DNA of 64,000 nucleotides from Bifidobacterium anseris (GCF_002860345.1 NZ_NMYC01000005.1:496001-560000); one strand, 5' to 3'; shown: positions 20,938 to 30,198, counted from the stretch's first letter. Numbers and translations are program-made. The notes: generated from the sequence alone by a model not told the origin.

Positions 20938-21294
20938 GTGCGTGAGATGGCGGGAAAAGCGACGCTCGGCGCGGCGGACGTCCATGGTGACGCACAACTA
21001 TGGTTATGGTGTGCGTCTACGCTGACGCAGGTCTACGCCGCAGCATGATGACCACAGGTACGCATCGGGAATCGGCGTAACATAGAGGGGCATCGGAGAC
21101 AGTGCCCGGGCAATATAATCATCATATGAACGCATCGACGAACGCGGATACGGGCGGCGTTCCCATGAAGGGCGTCCAATGCTCTCCGAACGCCGAATAC
21201 GCGGCATGCCCAGATACATCACAATGAAGGGATGAGCACAACGCCTGCACGGCGTACGCCCTACCAGCAGAACTCCATGACGGGAGCAGACACG

Positions 21295-22227
21295 ATGATG
21301 AACTCAATATCCCCGCAGCTTCTACATTTCATCGACATAGCAATTGCCGTCATCGTCGCCATCGCTTTGGTGGCGTTGCTCGTCAAGCTGGTGCAACTGC
21401 TCATTCAGGAAATCCGACGCGACCGCTTCTACAGGGAATACGGCGTGGCCGTGACGAAATCCATGCGGATACGCAAAGCGAAGCGCCCCCATGTGCCGGG
21501 ATCATTCGTTCTGGGATATCCGGTATGGAAAGCGGCCAAGCGCGATGGTACCCGTGACCGCCGTTCCAACGACACAGGCATCATTCATCAGCTGAGCGTC
21601 ATACTCGTCGGCCAATGGAAGATCCTAGGTGACGATCCTTTCGCATCCTATGCTTTCGTGCGACAGCTGCGCGATGCGGGGACGCCGATCAGCTATTGCG
21701 CGGAGGAACAGGCGAAGCGAGATGCCGTCCTCGAACAGCTGCGCGCCCGGCGCACCGCCACCAGCATCGACGCCATCATCCAAAGATTCAGCATCAATCC
21801 TTCGGATTTCGAAGGCTTCTGCGCCGACTTGCTGCGCCAGCTCGGATGGCAGGCGCAGGTGACGCCGCCGACCCGGGACGGCGGCTTCGATCTCAAAATC
21901 CACAGTCCAAACGGGACGAGCTACATCGCCGAATGCAAATGCTACAACCCCAGACACCATATCGGGCGTCCGCTGCTGCAAAAGCTGCAGGGCGCCAACA
22001 TGACGGAGCACGCGCAGGGTCTGCTCTTCATCACGACGAGCCGGTTCACGTCGGATGCGCTCGAGTATGCGCAGCAGGTCGGCATGAAACTCATCGACGG
22101 CGCGCAGCTTGTCCGACTTTGTCAGGAGGCGTTGCAGATACAGGGCGACATCCAGCCTTCCGAATCGTCTTTCATGCTCACCCGGGCGGACCTCATGCAG
22201 CACATCCCCGCCGATATGCGCGTATAG
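21295..22227 (+). CDS. Membrane-anchored Mrr-type restriction endonuclease
   Basis: 310 residues. One membrane segment (~10-35) is followed by a linker and a C-terminal Mrr_cat PD-(D/E)XK nuclease domain: GGFDLKI (Asp199) and YIAECKCY (Glu213, Lys215), then KLQGANMTEHAQGLLFITTSRFT. Mrr proteins are usually type IV enzymes cutting modified DNA; a membrane anchor is less common. The start with GGGAGC 7 bases upstream was preferred over ATG 21232. Codon choice is more mixed than in neighbours and the gene lies between duplicated flanks, both suggesting acquisition. No methylase is adjacent. Confidence 0.8.
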   Translation: MMNSISPQLLHFIDIAIAVIVAIALVALLVKLVQLLIQEIRRDRFYREYGVAVTKSMRIRKAKRPHVPGSFVLGYPVWKAAKRDGTRDRRSNDTGIIHQLSVILVGQWKILGDDPFASYAFVRQLRDAGTPISYCAEEQAKRDAVLEQLRARRTATSIDAIIQRFSINPSDFEGFCADLLRQLGWQAQVTPPTRDGGFDLKIHSPNGTSYIAECKCYNPRHHIGRPLLQKLQGANMTEHAQGLLFITTSRFTSDALEYAQQVGMKLIDGAQLVRLCQEALQIQGDIQPSESSFMLTRADLMQHIPADMRV

Positions 22228-22241
22228 ATCCCGTGGTCGGT

Positions 22242-22377
22242 GGCAGTCTCAAGGTGCAGTCACCCACATACTGCCGGGCAGTGGCTGTGGCGGCAGTTTT
22301 GAGGTGTGATTACCCTCAGACTGCTGCCAGTGGTGGCTGCAATGGCAGTATCGAGGTGACCCTACCGACAGACTGCC
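22242..22377. repeat. Three copies of a 34-bp palindromic repeat
   Basis: Copies at 22242-22275, 22292-22325 and 22344-22377 share GGCAGT…GGTG…ACC…ACTGC(C/T) with self-complementary ends (GGCAGT/ACTGCC) and a GGTG/ACC inner pair; starts are 50 and 52 bp apart. A fourth copy is at 23352-23385. They begin 15 bp after the nuclease stop. Confidence 0.85.
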
Positions 22378-22397
22378 ACCAACCTTTGGCACACAAC

Positions 22398-22572
22398 CTG
22401 TGTAGGTCCGTGTCGGGTGGCGGTTCGCTGGTATCTCGGCTGGGAGGGTGCATTTTTCTTGCGGGTAGGCGAGTATGCCCCGCGGAATCGTGCGGTTTTG
22501 GAGATTGATAGGTGGGGTAGTCGCGCGAAATGCCACCGCTCAGCCGAGATGCATGCGGGATGCATGCCGGTG
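22398..22572. repeat. 174-bp direct repeat, right copy, upstream of pcp
   Basis: Right-hand partner of 20764-20937. It contains element copy C of the inverted-repeat family (22431-22552, arms GTATCTCGGCTGG… and …CTCAGCCGAGATGC). Relative to copy B, an A-to-G change in the left arm (GGTAC to GGTGC) is matched by T-to-C in the right arm (CTACC to CCACC), keeping the pair. Confidence 0.85.
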
Positions 22573-22657
22573 CGGCGGATGTTCATGGTGGCGCGCGACT
22601 ATGGGGCGCGTGGTTATGCTGACGTACGTTCACACTGCAGCATCTGCGCCGCGCGTC

Positions 22658-22671
22658 TACACTGGGGAGAC
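22658..22671 (+). promoter_or_regulatory. -10 element of a probably leaderless pcp transcript
   Basis: TACACT ends 8 nt before the pcp ATG, placing the expected transcription start at or next to the start codon. GGGGAGA between them could alternatively act as a weak ribosome binding site on an upstream-initiated transcript. Confidence 0.45.
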
Positions 22672-23349
22672 ATGGAGCAACTTACCGTCGTGATTTCCGG
22701 ATTCGACCCCTACGAGGGCGTCAGCGTGAACCCGTCGCTCGTCGTGCCCGACGCGCTCGCGAACGAAGGCGTCGACGTCGACCGGGACAACATCGAGGAC
22801 CCGCTGCACGACGTCGCGATCGACGTGCATGCCGTGCATGTGCCGGTCAGCTTCCGCAACGGATGGGCGCAGCTGCACGACACGCTCGAGCAGGTGCAGC
22901 CGAACATCGTCATCGCGACCGGGCTCAAACGCGCGGCGCGCGGCATCCTGCTCGAGCGATGCGCGATCAACCTCAAGGACACGACCCGGCCCGACGCCGA
23001 GAACGTCATTCCGGGGCGCCGCGTCATCAACGAGCACGGTCCGGCGGCGTACTGGACCGGACTGCCGCTGCGCGCGATCCTCAACGCCTTCGCGAAGGAC
23101 GACATCCCGGCGACGCTGAGCTCGGACGCCGGCACCTTCGTCTGCAATGCGCTGTTCTACCATCTGCAGGAATGGGCGGCGCAGCGCGGCGACACGATGG
23201 GCGGATTCGTCAACCTCCCGCTCGTCAACGAGCAGCCGCATCCGCAGCACGGCCTGTCGCTGCGCCAGCAGATCCAGGCAGGCAAGGACCTCGTGCGCGC
23301 CTCAGCCCGCTACTATCTGCAGCCGACGAGCGAGGACATCCTGCTGTAG
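22672..23349 (+). CDS. pcp: Pyrrolidone-carboxylate (pyroglutamyl) peptidase I
   Basis: 225 residues, C15 cysteine peptidase removing N-terminal pyroglutamate. SGFDPYEGVSVNPS at the N-terminus, ATGLKRAARGILLERCAIN, and the active-site DAGTFVCNALFYHL (catalytic Cys) are recognisable; a catalytic His is expected near GGFVNLPLVNEQPHP. The start at 22672 is the first residue of family similarity; upstream in-frame codons belong to the 174-bp repeat. Confidence 0.92.
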   Translation: MEQLTVVISGFDPYEGVSVNPSLVVPDALANEGVDVDRDNIEDPLHDVAIDVHAVHVPVSFRNGWAQLHDTLEQVQPNIVIATGLKRAARGILLERCAINLKDTTRPDAENVIPGRRVINEHGPAAYWTGLPLRAILNAFAKDDIPATLSSDAGTFVCNALFYHLQEWAAQRGDTMGGFVNLPLVNEQPHPQHGLSLRQQIQAGKDLVRASARYYLQPTSEDILL

Positions 23350-23351
23350 AT

Positions 23352-23385
23352 GGCAGTCTGTGGGTGGGGTCACACACATACTGCC
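23352..23385. repeat. Fourth copy of the 34-bp palindromic repeat
   Basis: Starts 2 bp after the pcp stop with the same ends (GGCAGT…ACTGCC) and inner GGTG…CAC as the three copies near 22.3 kb. No U-run follows. Confidence 0.8.
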
Positions 23386-23583
23386 GTCGAAGGATGGGGG
23401 AATGCCGATGCGCCGGCCATGAGTCGTATGGCCGCGGTGGCGCCGCGGTTTTGCGCTCAATGTGAGTTTCCGCGTGTTGCGGCACCGCCCGGCGATATGC
23501 ATAGACTAGAGTTCATGCTGTGGATGTGCGTCGCCGGCGCACATGAAGGTCCTGCGAACACCCTTTCGCGAAAGGAATGACTA

Positions 23584-25176
23584 ATGGTTGAGCGATTCCC
23601 GGTCGTGCTGCGTGGCTACGACAAAGAACGTGTGGATGAGGCGATGATTGCGGCGCAGACGACGATCGACCGTCTGCGCGAACAGGTGAAGGCCGGGGAC
23701 GACACCGTGCTGCAGCTCCAGGCGCAGCTGCAGGAGGAGAAGAACCGCAAGGCCACGTCGGACAACTCCTTCGCGTCGCTCGGCGCGAACGCGCAGCAGA
23801 TGCTCGCCTCCGCCGAACAGACGAGCACCGAACTGCTCGAACGTGCGAAGAAGGATGCGGCGAGCGCGCGCGTCGAGGCGCAGTCGCAGTCGCAGACGCT
23901 GATCAACAACGCCAAGCTCGATGCGCAGCATCTCGTCGACGACGCCCAGGCGAAGGCCGACACGATGCTCAAGAACGCGCAGAACGAGGCGACGACGATC
24001 ATCACGAACGCGCAGCAGGAAGCGAGCCAGCTCAAGGCGTCGACGGCGAAGATGGTCAGTGAGCAGCGCCAGACGCTCGACCTCGAGCTGACGAACTCGC
24101 GCGAGGAGCATGTCAAGCGTCTCGAAGCCGAGAAGGCGTCGCAGGAGCGCGAACTCGCCGAACTGCGCGCGCAGGCGACGCAGCAGATCAGCGATCAGCG
24201 TCGCAGCGCGAACGAGGAGATCGCGCGTCTCAAGAGCGAAACGAACGACCAGATTGAGACGGCGCTCGCCGACGCGAACAAGAAACTCGCCGACGTGCGC
24301 GAACAGGTGTCGAAGCTGATGACCGAGGCGCAGCGCAAGGCCGGCGAAATCACCGATTCCGCGAAGTCGCATGCGCAGGAAATCACTGACACGGCCGAAG
24401 TCAACCGTACGAAGACGATGAGCCAGGTCAACGCTGAAGTCGAGCAGATCCGCGCCGACATCGCCGCGCAGCAGGACGAGGCGACGAAGAAGGTCGCCGA
24501 ACTGCTCAAGAACCTCGAGGAACGCCGCCAGCAGGCGAAGGAGGAGGCCGAGACGCAGATCGCCGAAGCGAAGCAGATCCGCGAGGAGGCCGACGCGTAC
24601 GCCGCGCACAAGCGCAAGGAGGCCGACGAGGAGTCGGCGCAGACGGTGCGCAAGGCGAGCGAGGAGGCGAGCAACCAGATCGAGCAGCGTCGTCGCGCCG
24701 CGCAGTCCGAACTCGACGGCCTGACGAAGCGCATCGGCGACCTGCAGCGCCGCGAAGCCGATATCACGCAGCGCGTCTCCGAGCTGCGTTCGATGTTCGC
24801 GAACGCCTTCGCCGGCTTCGGCCTCGGCGTCGACAACGCGCATTCGACCGACAACATGTCCGTCGTCAACGCCTTCGTCGAATCCGACAACGACGCCGAC
24901 GATGACGAGTCCGCCGATGCCGACACGACCGTGCTCATCGACGACGACCACGCGTCGCACACGCCGATCGTGCCGCCTGCGCCGACGATGCCCGAACATG
25001 AGGACGCCGCCGCCGACACAACTGCCGACGCCGATGCGACCGTCGTCGCGCCGCACGCCGAGGAAAGCACGACCGAGGTCATCGACGTGACCGAAACCGC
25101 CACCGACGGATCCGCCGACGCACCGGCCTTCGACGCGAGCGACAACGACCCCGACGACACGCAGCTGACCGACTGA
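23584..25176 (+). CDS. DivIVA-domain coiled-coil protein
   Basis: 530 residues. The first ~30 residues (FPVVLRGYDKERVDEAMI) fit the DivIVA membrane-curvature domain. A long, almost unbroken coiled coil follows (~25-410, rich in Ala/Glu/Gln/Lys), then an acidic Asp/Thr/Ala tail (~430-530). In Actinobacteria such proteins (Wag31, Scy, FilP relatives) organise polar growth or the cytoskeleton, which is the inferred role here. GCGAAAGGAATGACTA precedes the start. It is not next to division genes. Confidence 0.75.
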   Translation: MVERFPVVLRGYDKERVDEAMIAAQTTIDRLREQVKAGDDTVLQLQAQLQEEKNRKATSDNSFASLGANAQQMLASAEQTSTELLERAKKDAASARVEAQSQSQTLINNAKLDAQHLVDDAQAKADTMLKNAQNEATTIITNAQQEASQLKASTAKMVSEQRQTLDLELTNSREEHVKRLEAEKASQERELAELRAQATQQISDQRRSANEEIARLKSETNDQIETALADANKKLADVREQVSKLMTEAQRKAGEITDSAKSHAQEITDTAEVNRTKTMSQVNAEVEQIRADIAAQQDEATKKVAELLKNLEERRQQAKEEAETQIAEAKQIREEADAYAAHKRKEADEESAQTVRKASEEASNQIEQRRRAAQSELDGLTKRIGDLQRREADITQRVSELRSMFANAFAGFGLGVDNAHSTDNMSVVNAFVESDNDADDDESADADTTVLIDDDHASHTPIVPPAPTMPEHEDAAADTTADADATVVAPHAEESTTEVIDVTETATDGSADAPAFDASDNDPDDTQLTD

Positions 25177-25377
25177 CGGCAGCCTCGACGACCGCCCGGA
25201 ACGGCCGTAATCGCGCGTTCCGGGCGTTCACATACCCACGGTGTGCGCCGTCCGCCGACACGTGGCTGCACGCGGCAACCACTGCCGACCACAGCAGTCC
25301 AACCAACAGTCAACTCGCGCCAACCACCGTCACCTGTGACAACCACCAAAACCACTGACCAGTAGCAAGGAGCAACA

Positions 25378-26715
25378 TTGACCGCAATCACCCCATTGTC
25401 CGCCGACGAACTCAACCAGCTGACCGCCGACTTCGACTCCGACCCCGTCAACCGCATGGCGATGAACGCCGTCACGAGCGCCGGCATCGACAAGGTCGCG
25501 CGCAACTACGACCGCGCGCGCCTGCTGCAGCGCCGTTTCTCGACGACCGTCGACAACGGCGAGGCGACCCATCAGGACCGTTCCGGCCGCTGCTGGCTGT
25601 TCAGCTCGCTCAACGTGGCGCGTTTCGTCGCGAAGAAGAACATGAACCTCAAGGAGTTCGAGTTCTCGCAGAACTATGCGATGTACTACGACAAGCTCGA
25701 GCGCATCAACTATTTCATGGGCGACATGGCCGATCTGATCCGCGGCGGCGAGCCGATCGACTCGCGTCTGTTCCAGCACATGCTCGCCGACGTCATGGGC
25801 GACGGCGGCCAATGGACGATGGCGCTCAACGTCTATAAGAAATACGGCGCCGTGCCGAAGGACCTCTATCCGGAGACCGAGTCGTCGAAGAACACCGGCG
25901 AGATGAACACGCAGTTGCGTCGCCTGCTGCACACGGCCGTTGCGCACATGGTCGACGATCCTTCGCAGATCGACGATATCGTGCGCCGCACCGTCGAAGC
26001 CGGCCATCGTATGCTCACGATCCACCTTGGCGAGCCGCCGAAGCGCTTCCACTGGGAGTGGACCGACGCCGACGGCGTCTTCCACCGCGACGGCGAGATC
26101 ACGCCGCAGGAGTTCTGGAACCGCTACGTCGGTTCCGCCGACCTCGAAAGCTACGTTTGCCTCGTCGACGACCCGCGTCGCGAACATGCGAAGGGCCGCA
26201 AGATCGGCATCGAACATCTGGGCAACGTCGTCGGCGGCGACCCGACCGAGTACCTCAACGTGCCCGTGCAGTTCATGAAGGACTGCGTGCGCGACATCCT
26301 CGTCGAGCAGGGCATTCCGGTGTGGTTCGGCGCCGACTGCCATCCGATGATGGATCGCGCCGACGGCGCATGGGCGACCGACCTGTTCGAATACGGCAAG
26401 GTCTACCGCGTCGATTTCGACATGACGAAGGAGCAGCGTGTGCGCTTCGGCGATTCGGCGATGAACCATGCGATGGCTTTCGTCGGCGTTGACGTCGCCG
26501 ATGACGGCACGACGACCCGCCGTTGGCGCGTCGAGAATTCGTGGGGCACGAAGATCGCCGACAAGGGCTACTTCACGATGAGCGACGACTGGTTCGACGA
26601 GTACGTCTTCGAAGTGGCCGTGCCGAAGGCGATGCTGCCCGACGAGTACCTCAAGGCGCTCGACGAGCCGGCGACGATGCTGCCGGCCTGGGATCCGATG
26701 GGTGCGCTCGCGTAA
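25378..26715 (+). CDS. pepC: Aminopeptidase C (bleomycin hydrolase family, C1B)
   Basis: 445 residues, a cytoplasmic papain-fold aminopeptidase, usually hexameric. The catalytic triad is visible: Cys72 in RSGRCWLFSSLN, His in DSAMNHAMAFVG and Asn in RVENSWGTK. The start is TTG at 25378, read because AAGGAG lies 5 bases upstream and no ATG or GTG fits. A 200-bp gap without recognisable genes separates it from the coiled-coil gene. Confidence 0.95.
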   Translation: MTAITPLSADELNQLTADFDSDPVNRMAMNAVTSAGIDKVARNYDRARLLQRRFSTTVDNGEATHQDRSGRCWLFSSLNVARFVAKKNMNLKEFEFSQNYAMYYDKLERINYFMGDMADLIRGGEPIDSRLFQHMLADVMGDGGQWTMALNVYKKYGAVPKDLYPETESSKNTGEMNTQLRRLLHTAVAHMVDDPSQIDDIVRRTVEAGHRMLTIHLGEPPKRFHWEWTDADGVFHRDGEITPQEFWNRYVGSADLESYVCLVDDPRREHAKGRKIGIEHLGNVVGGDPTEYLNVPVQFMKDCVRDILVEQGIPVWFGADCHPMMDRADGAWATDLFEYGKVYRVDFDMTKEQRVRFGDSAMNHAMAFVGVDVADDGTTTRRWRVENSWGTKIADKGYFTMSDDWFDEYVFEVAVPKAMLPDEYLKALDEPATMLPAWDPMGALA

Positions 26716-26788
26716 CACGTCCGATCCGCCGAGGTGACCGCCGCGGCCGTCACGACCAATCCGACCACATTCCGGCCTATTTCCTCTC

Positions 26789-26826
26789 AGCGGCGCGTGG
26801 GTTTTGCGACCCATGCGCCGCTTTGT
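26789..26826 (+). terminator. Rho-independent terminator after pepC
   Basis: AGCGGCGC-GTGGGT…ACCCAT-GCGCCGCT stem with a TTTTGCG loop region and a short T-run. A TAGTAT -10-like element for the next gene lies at 26861. Confidence 0.75.
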
Positions 26827-26940
26827 GATACGCGACGCCGATACGTCAGGGGATGTGACCTAGTATGGGTATCCGATTTCCCGCCCGGGAACGTTCGCAG
26901 CATGCAAGAGGATCGATAAGAGGAAGAAGAGGAACGAACG

Positions 26941-28068
26941 ATGGCAGCCCTCCGTGGTCCGGACAGTTCGCAGGACAATGTGCTTGACGCGCGCGCCGTG
27001 GTCCCTGAGACCGTCGACGTCAACATCCGTCAGCTCGACCCGATCCCGGCTCCGCGCTATTTCATCAAGGAGCTGCCGCTGACCGACGCGATGAGCGAAC
27101 TCGTGCTGTCCTCACGCCGGCAGATCCGCGATATCCTGCACGGCCGCGACGACCGTGTCCTCGCGATCGTCGGCCCGTGCTCGATCCACGACCCCGCCGC
27201 CGCGCACGAGTATGCGACGCGGCTCGCCGCGCTCAACGAGGAACTCAAGGATCGATTGATGATCGTCATGCGCGTCTATTTCGAGAAGCCGCGCACGACG
27301 ATCGGCTGGAAGGGCCTGATCAACGATCCCGACCTCAACGGCCGTTTCGACATCCGCAAAGGCATGTGGCTCGCGCGCAAGGTGCTCACCGACGTGCTGT
27401 CGCTCGGGCTGCCCGCGGCGACCGAATGGCTCGACCCGATCACGCCGCAGTACCTGTGCGACCTCATCAGCTGGGGCGCGATCGGCGCGCGCAATACCGA
27501 AAGTCAGGTGCACCGCGAACTCGCGAGCGGCATGAGCATGCCGATCGGCTTCAAGAACGCGACCGACGGCTCGATCAAGCCTGCCGCCGACTCGTGCTAC
27601 ACGGCCGCCTTCGAACACCATTTCCTGTCCGTCAACCTCGACGGCCAGGTCATCTCCGCCGAGACGAAAGGCAACCCCGACTGCCATCTTGTGTTGCGCG
27701 GCTCGAGCAGCGGCCCGAACTACGATCCGGTCTCGGTCGCCGAGGCGCTTGAGGCGCTCAAGGCGTCGACAGCTGCCGGCCCGAGCAACCACGGCCTCGT
27801 CATTGACGCCGCGCACGGCAACTGCGGCAAGGATGAGGTCGTCGAGGCGCGCGTCGTCGAGGACATTGCGTCGCGCATCGCCGCCGGCGAACGCGGCATC
27901 CTCGGCATCATGATGGAAAGCTTCCTCAAGGGCGGCCATCAGAAGCCGGCGCCGCTTGACCAGCTCATCTATGGCCAGTCGGTGACCGACGCCTGCGTGC
28001 CATGGGACCGCACCGAGCAGGTGCTGCGCGAACTCGCCGACGCCGTCGCCACCCGCCGCGGCAACTGA
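26941..28068 (+). CDS. aroF: 3-deoxy-7-phosphoheptulonate (DAHP) synthase, class I, copy 1
   Basis: 375 residues. It condenses phosphoenolpyruvate and erythrose 4-phosphate in the first step of the shikimate pathway. Class I hallmarks: IVGPCSIHDP, MRVYFEKPRTTIGWKGLINDP, GARNTESQVHRELASGMSMPIGFKNATDG, RGSSSGPNY and DAAHGNCGKD. AroF/G/H-type enzymes are feedback-inhibited by an aromatic amino acid; which one cannot be read here. A second synthase lies 3 kb downstream. The start follows AGAGGAAGAAGAGG. Confidence 0.94.
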   Translation: MAALRGPDSSQDNVLDARAVVPETVDVNIRQLDPIPAPRYFIKELPLTDAMSELVLSSRRQIRDILHGRDDRVLAIVGPCSIHDPAAAHEYATRLAALNEELKDRLMIVMRVYFEKPRTTIGWKGLINDPDLNGRFDIRKGMWLARKVLTDVLSLGLPAATEWLDPITPQYLCDLISWGAIGARNTESQVHRELASGMSMPIGFKNATDGSIKPAADSCYTAAFEHHFLSVNLDGQVISAETKGNPDCHLVLRGSSSGPNYDPVSVAEALEALKASTAAGPSNHGLVIDAAHGNCGKDEVVEARVVEDIASRIAAGERGILGIMMESFLKGGHQKPAPLDQLIYGQSVTDACVPWDRTEQVLRELADAVATRRGN

Positions 28069-28082
28069 GCGCCCATCGCACG

Positions 28083-30107
28083 ATGCAACGCATCATCGCC
28101 AGCGGCAACGCGTCGCAGCTGCGCGGCGGCAAGCCCGCGCCCACCCCGTCCATCCGCCCGACCGCGCGCCGCGAATCGGCGCCGGGCGCCCACATCCGCG
28201 TCATCGACGGCCTGCGCGCGCTCGCGATCGGCGGCGTGCTGCTCTACCATGCGCGCCCGTCGCTCGCCGTCGGCGGTTTCCTTGGCGTCACCGTCTTCCT
28301 TGTATTGTCCGGATTTCTGATTACGCGCGGTCTGCTTGGGCTGATGGAGGCGTCGCGCTGCTCGTATCCGCGCTTCATCGTGCGCCGCGCGCGCCGCATC
28401 TGGCCGCCGGTGCTCACGACGATCGCATTCGCGTCCGTCGTCGTCTATATGTGGGCGCCGTCGCTGCTGCTCAAGCTGCGCGCCGACGCCGTGCCGAGCG
28501 CGCTGTTCTACAGCAACTGGTCGTACATCTTCCGCCACGTCTCGTATTTCGATGCCGCCGGGCTGCCGTCGCCGCTGACGCATCTGTGGTACACGAGCCT
28601 GATCATGCAGTTCTATCTGCTGTGGCCGCTGTTGCTCGCGCTCATCGTGCGTTTCATGCGCCGCACGTGGGCGCGCGCCTGCACGATCGCCGCGCTCATC
28701 GCGGCCTCGACGATCGAGATGGCGATGCTGTACGCGCCGGGGCATGACACATCGCGCATGTACTACGGGCTCGACACGCGCGCCGCCGAACTGTTCGTCG
28801 GCGCGCTGCTCGCCGTCCTCATGCATCGGCGAAGCGACGATGGAAAGGCCGATCTGACATGGCGCGAGCGCCGCCGCGATCTGCGTTTCGGCGCGCATGT
28901 GCTGCCGCTGACGGCGGGACGTGCCGTCGACGTCGCCGCCTGCCTGTGCCTGATCGCCCTCGTCGTCTCGATGTTCGTCGTCGACGCCTCGTCTGCGTGG
29001 ATGTACCACGGCGGTTTTCTGCTCTATGCGCTGCTGACGGCGGCGATGCTGTGGGCGGGGACGCTGCCGGGCGTCTTCGGACGCGCGATGGGCGTCAAGG
29101 CGCTCGCCTATCTGGGCTCGCGCTCGTTCTCGCTGTATCTTGTGCATTATCCGCTGCTGCTCGTCATGAATCCTGCGACGCGCGCCGCCACGCCGTGGTG
29201 GCTCGTCGTCGGCCAGTTCCTCGTCATCCTCGTCGTCGGCGAGGTCTTCTATCAGTGCGTCGAGGCGTTGCGCGGCGCGCCGTGGCTGCCGTGGACGCGC
29301 CGCCGATACGACAATCCCGAGCGCACGCAGCGTCCGGGTGCCTTCATCGGCGCGGTGACGGGGGTCGTCATCATCGTCATCATGCTGCTGCCGCTGCCAT
29401 GGCGTCAGCTCACGCATGAACGCGCCGTCGCGCTGCGTCCCGAACTCGGCATGACGGCCGAGCAGGCGCGCAAGGAACTCGACGCGCAGCGCAAACCGCA
29501 ACCGTCGCCGTCCACGCCGAAGGAGTCGGCGAAGGAGATGGCGAAGGAGGCGCCCGAGCCGCCGAAGCCGAAGGTCGAGGCGCTCAAGGCGCCCGACAAT
29601 CTCGATCCGTCGCGCTGGCGTTGCGACGCGGCTGCCGGCACCTGCGACGCGCGCATCCTCATGGTCGGCGATTCGGTGACTGAAGGCGTCGCGCCGGTGC
29701 TCATGCAGCATTTCCCGAATCTGCACGTCGACGGCGCCGTCAGCCGCCAGTTCGGCACCGGCGTCGATCTGCTGCGCCAGTATCTGGGCGCCGAGGATCC
29801 GCAGCTCATCGTCTTCGCGCTCGGCACGAACGGGCCGCCGACGCAGCAGAGCGTCGACGAGGTCATCCGTCTGGCGAACGGACGGCCGTTGTATTTCCTG
29901 ACGACGCGTGCGCCGGTCGGGTGGATCGACCAGACGAATCAGATGTTCGTTGATACCGCGAAGGCGCATCCGAACGTCGGCGTCATCGATTGGGCGGCGC
30001 TTTCCGGCGCGCATCCCGAATATCTGTACGACGACGGCACGCATCCGAATGAATTGGGCACGCAGGCCTACGAGCAGATGCTGATGCGCGCCGTGTGCCC
30101 GCAGTGA
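28083..30107 (+). CDS. Acyltransferase 3 - SGNH fusion (OafA-like peptidoglycan/polysaccharide O-acetyltransferase)
   Basis: 674 residues. An acyltransferase_3 membrane domain (~38-440, about ten membrane segments, with RVIDGLRALAIGGVLLYH and LSGFLITRGL) is followed by a Lys/Pro/Glu-rich linker and a C-terminal SGNH hydrolase domain: ILMVGDSVTEG (Ser), ALGTNGPP (Asn) and DDGTHPNELG (Asp-His). Such proteins carry acyl groups across the membrane and place them on cell-wall polymers. It begins 14 bp after the first DAHP synthase with no clear SD, so it is probably co-transcribed and may be translationally coupled. Confidence 0.87.
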   Translation: MQRIIASGNASQLRGGKPAPTPSIRPTARRESAPGAHIRVIDGLRALAIGGVLLYHARPSLAVGGFLGVTVFLVLSGFLITRGLLGLMEASRCSYPRFIVRRARRIWPPVLTTIAFASVVVYMWAPSLLLKLRADAVPSALFYSNWSYIFRHVSYFDAAGLPSPLTHLWYTSLIMQFYLLWPLLLALIVRFMRRTWARACTIAALIAASTIEMAMLYAPGHDTSRMYYGLDTRAAELFVGALLAVLMHRRSDDGKADLTWRERRRDLRFGAHVLPLTAGRAVDVAACLCLIALVVSMFVVDASSAWMYHGGFLLYALLTAAMLWAGTLPGVFGRAMGVKALAYLGSRSFSLYLVHYPLLLVMNPATRAATPWWLVVGQFLVILVVGEVFYQCVEALRGAPWLPWTRRRYDNPERTQRPGAFIGAVTGVVIIVIMLLPLPWRQLTHERAVALRPELGMTAEQARKELDAQRKPQPSPSTPKESAKEMAKEAPEPPKPKVEALKAPDNLDPSRWRCDAAAGTCDARILMVGDSVTEGVAPVLMQHFPNLHVDGAVSRQFGTGVDLLRQYLGAEDPQLIVFALGTNGPPTQQSVDEVIRLANGRPLYFLTTRAPVGWIDQTNQMFVDTAKAHPNVGVIDWAALSGAHPEYLYDDGTHPNELGTQAYEQMLMRAVCPQ

Positions 30108-30198
30108 TGCTTGCGGCGATGTGCGCGCACGGTGCAGATGGATGCGCCGTGCGCCGGCCCTTGCTAAGCTGAGGCCGGAACAAGAAGGAGCATCGTAG

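Noticed and set aside
22242-22377. CRISPR array from the 34-bp repeats
   Set aside because: Only three local copies, spacers of 16-18 bp, strongly palindromic and variable repeats, and no cas genes anywhere in the window.
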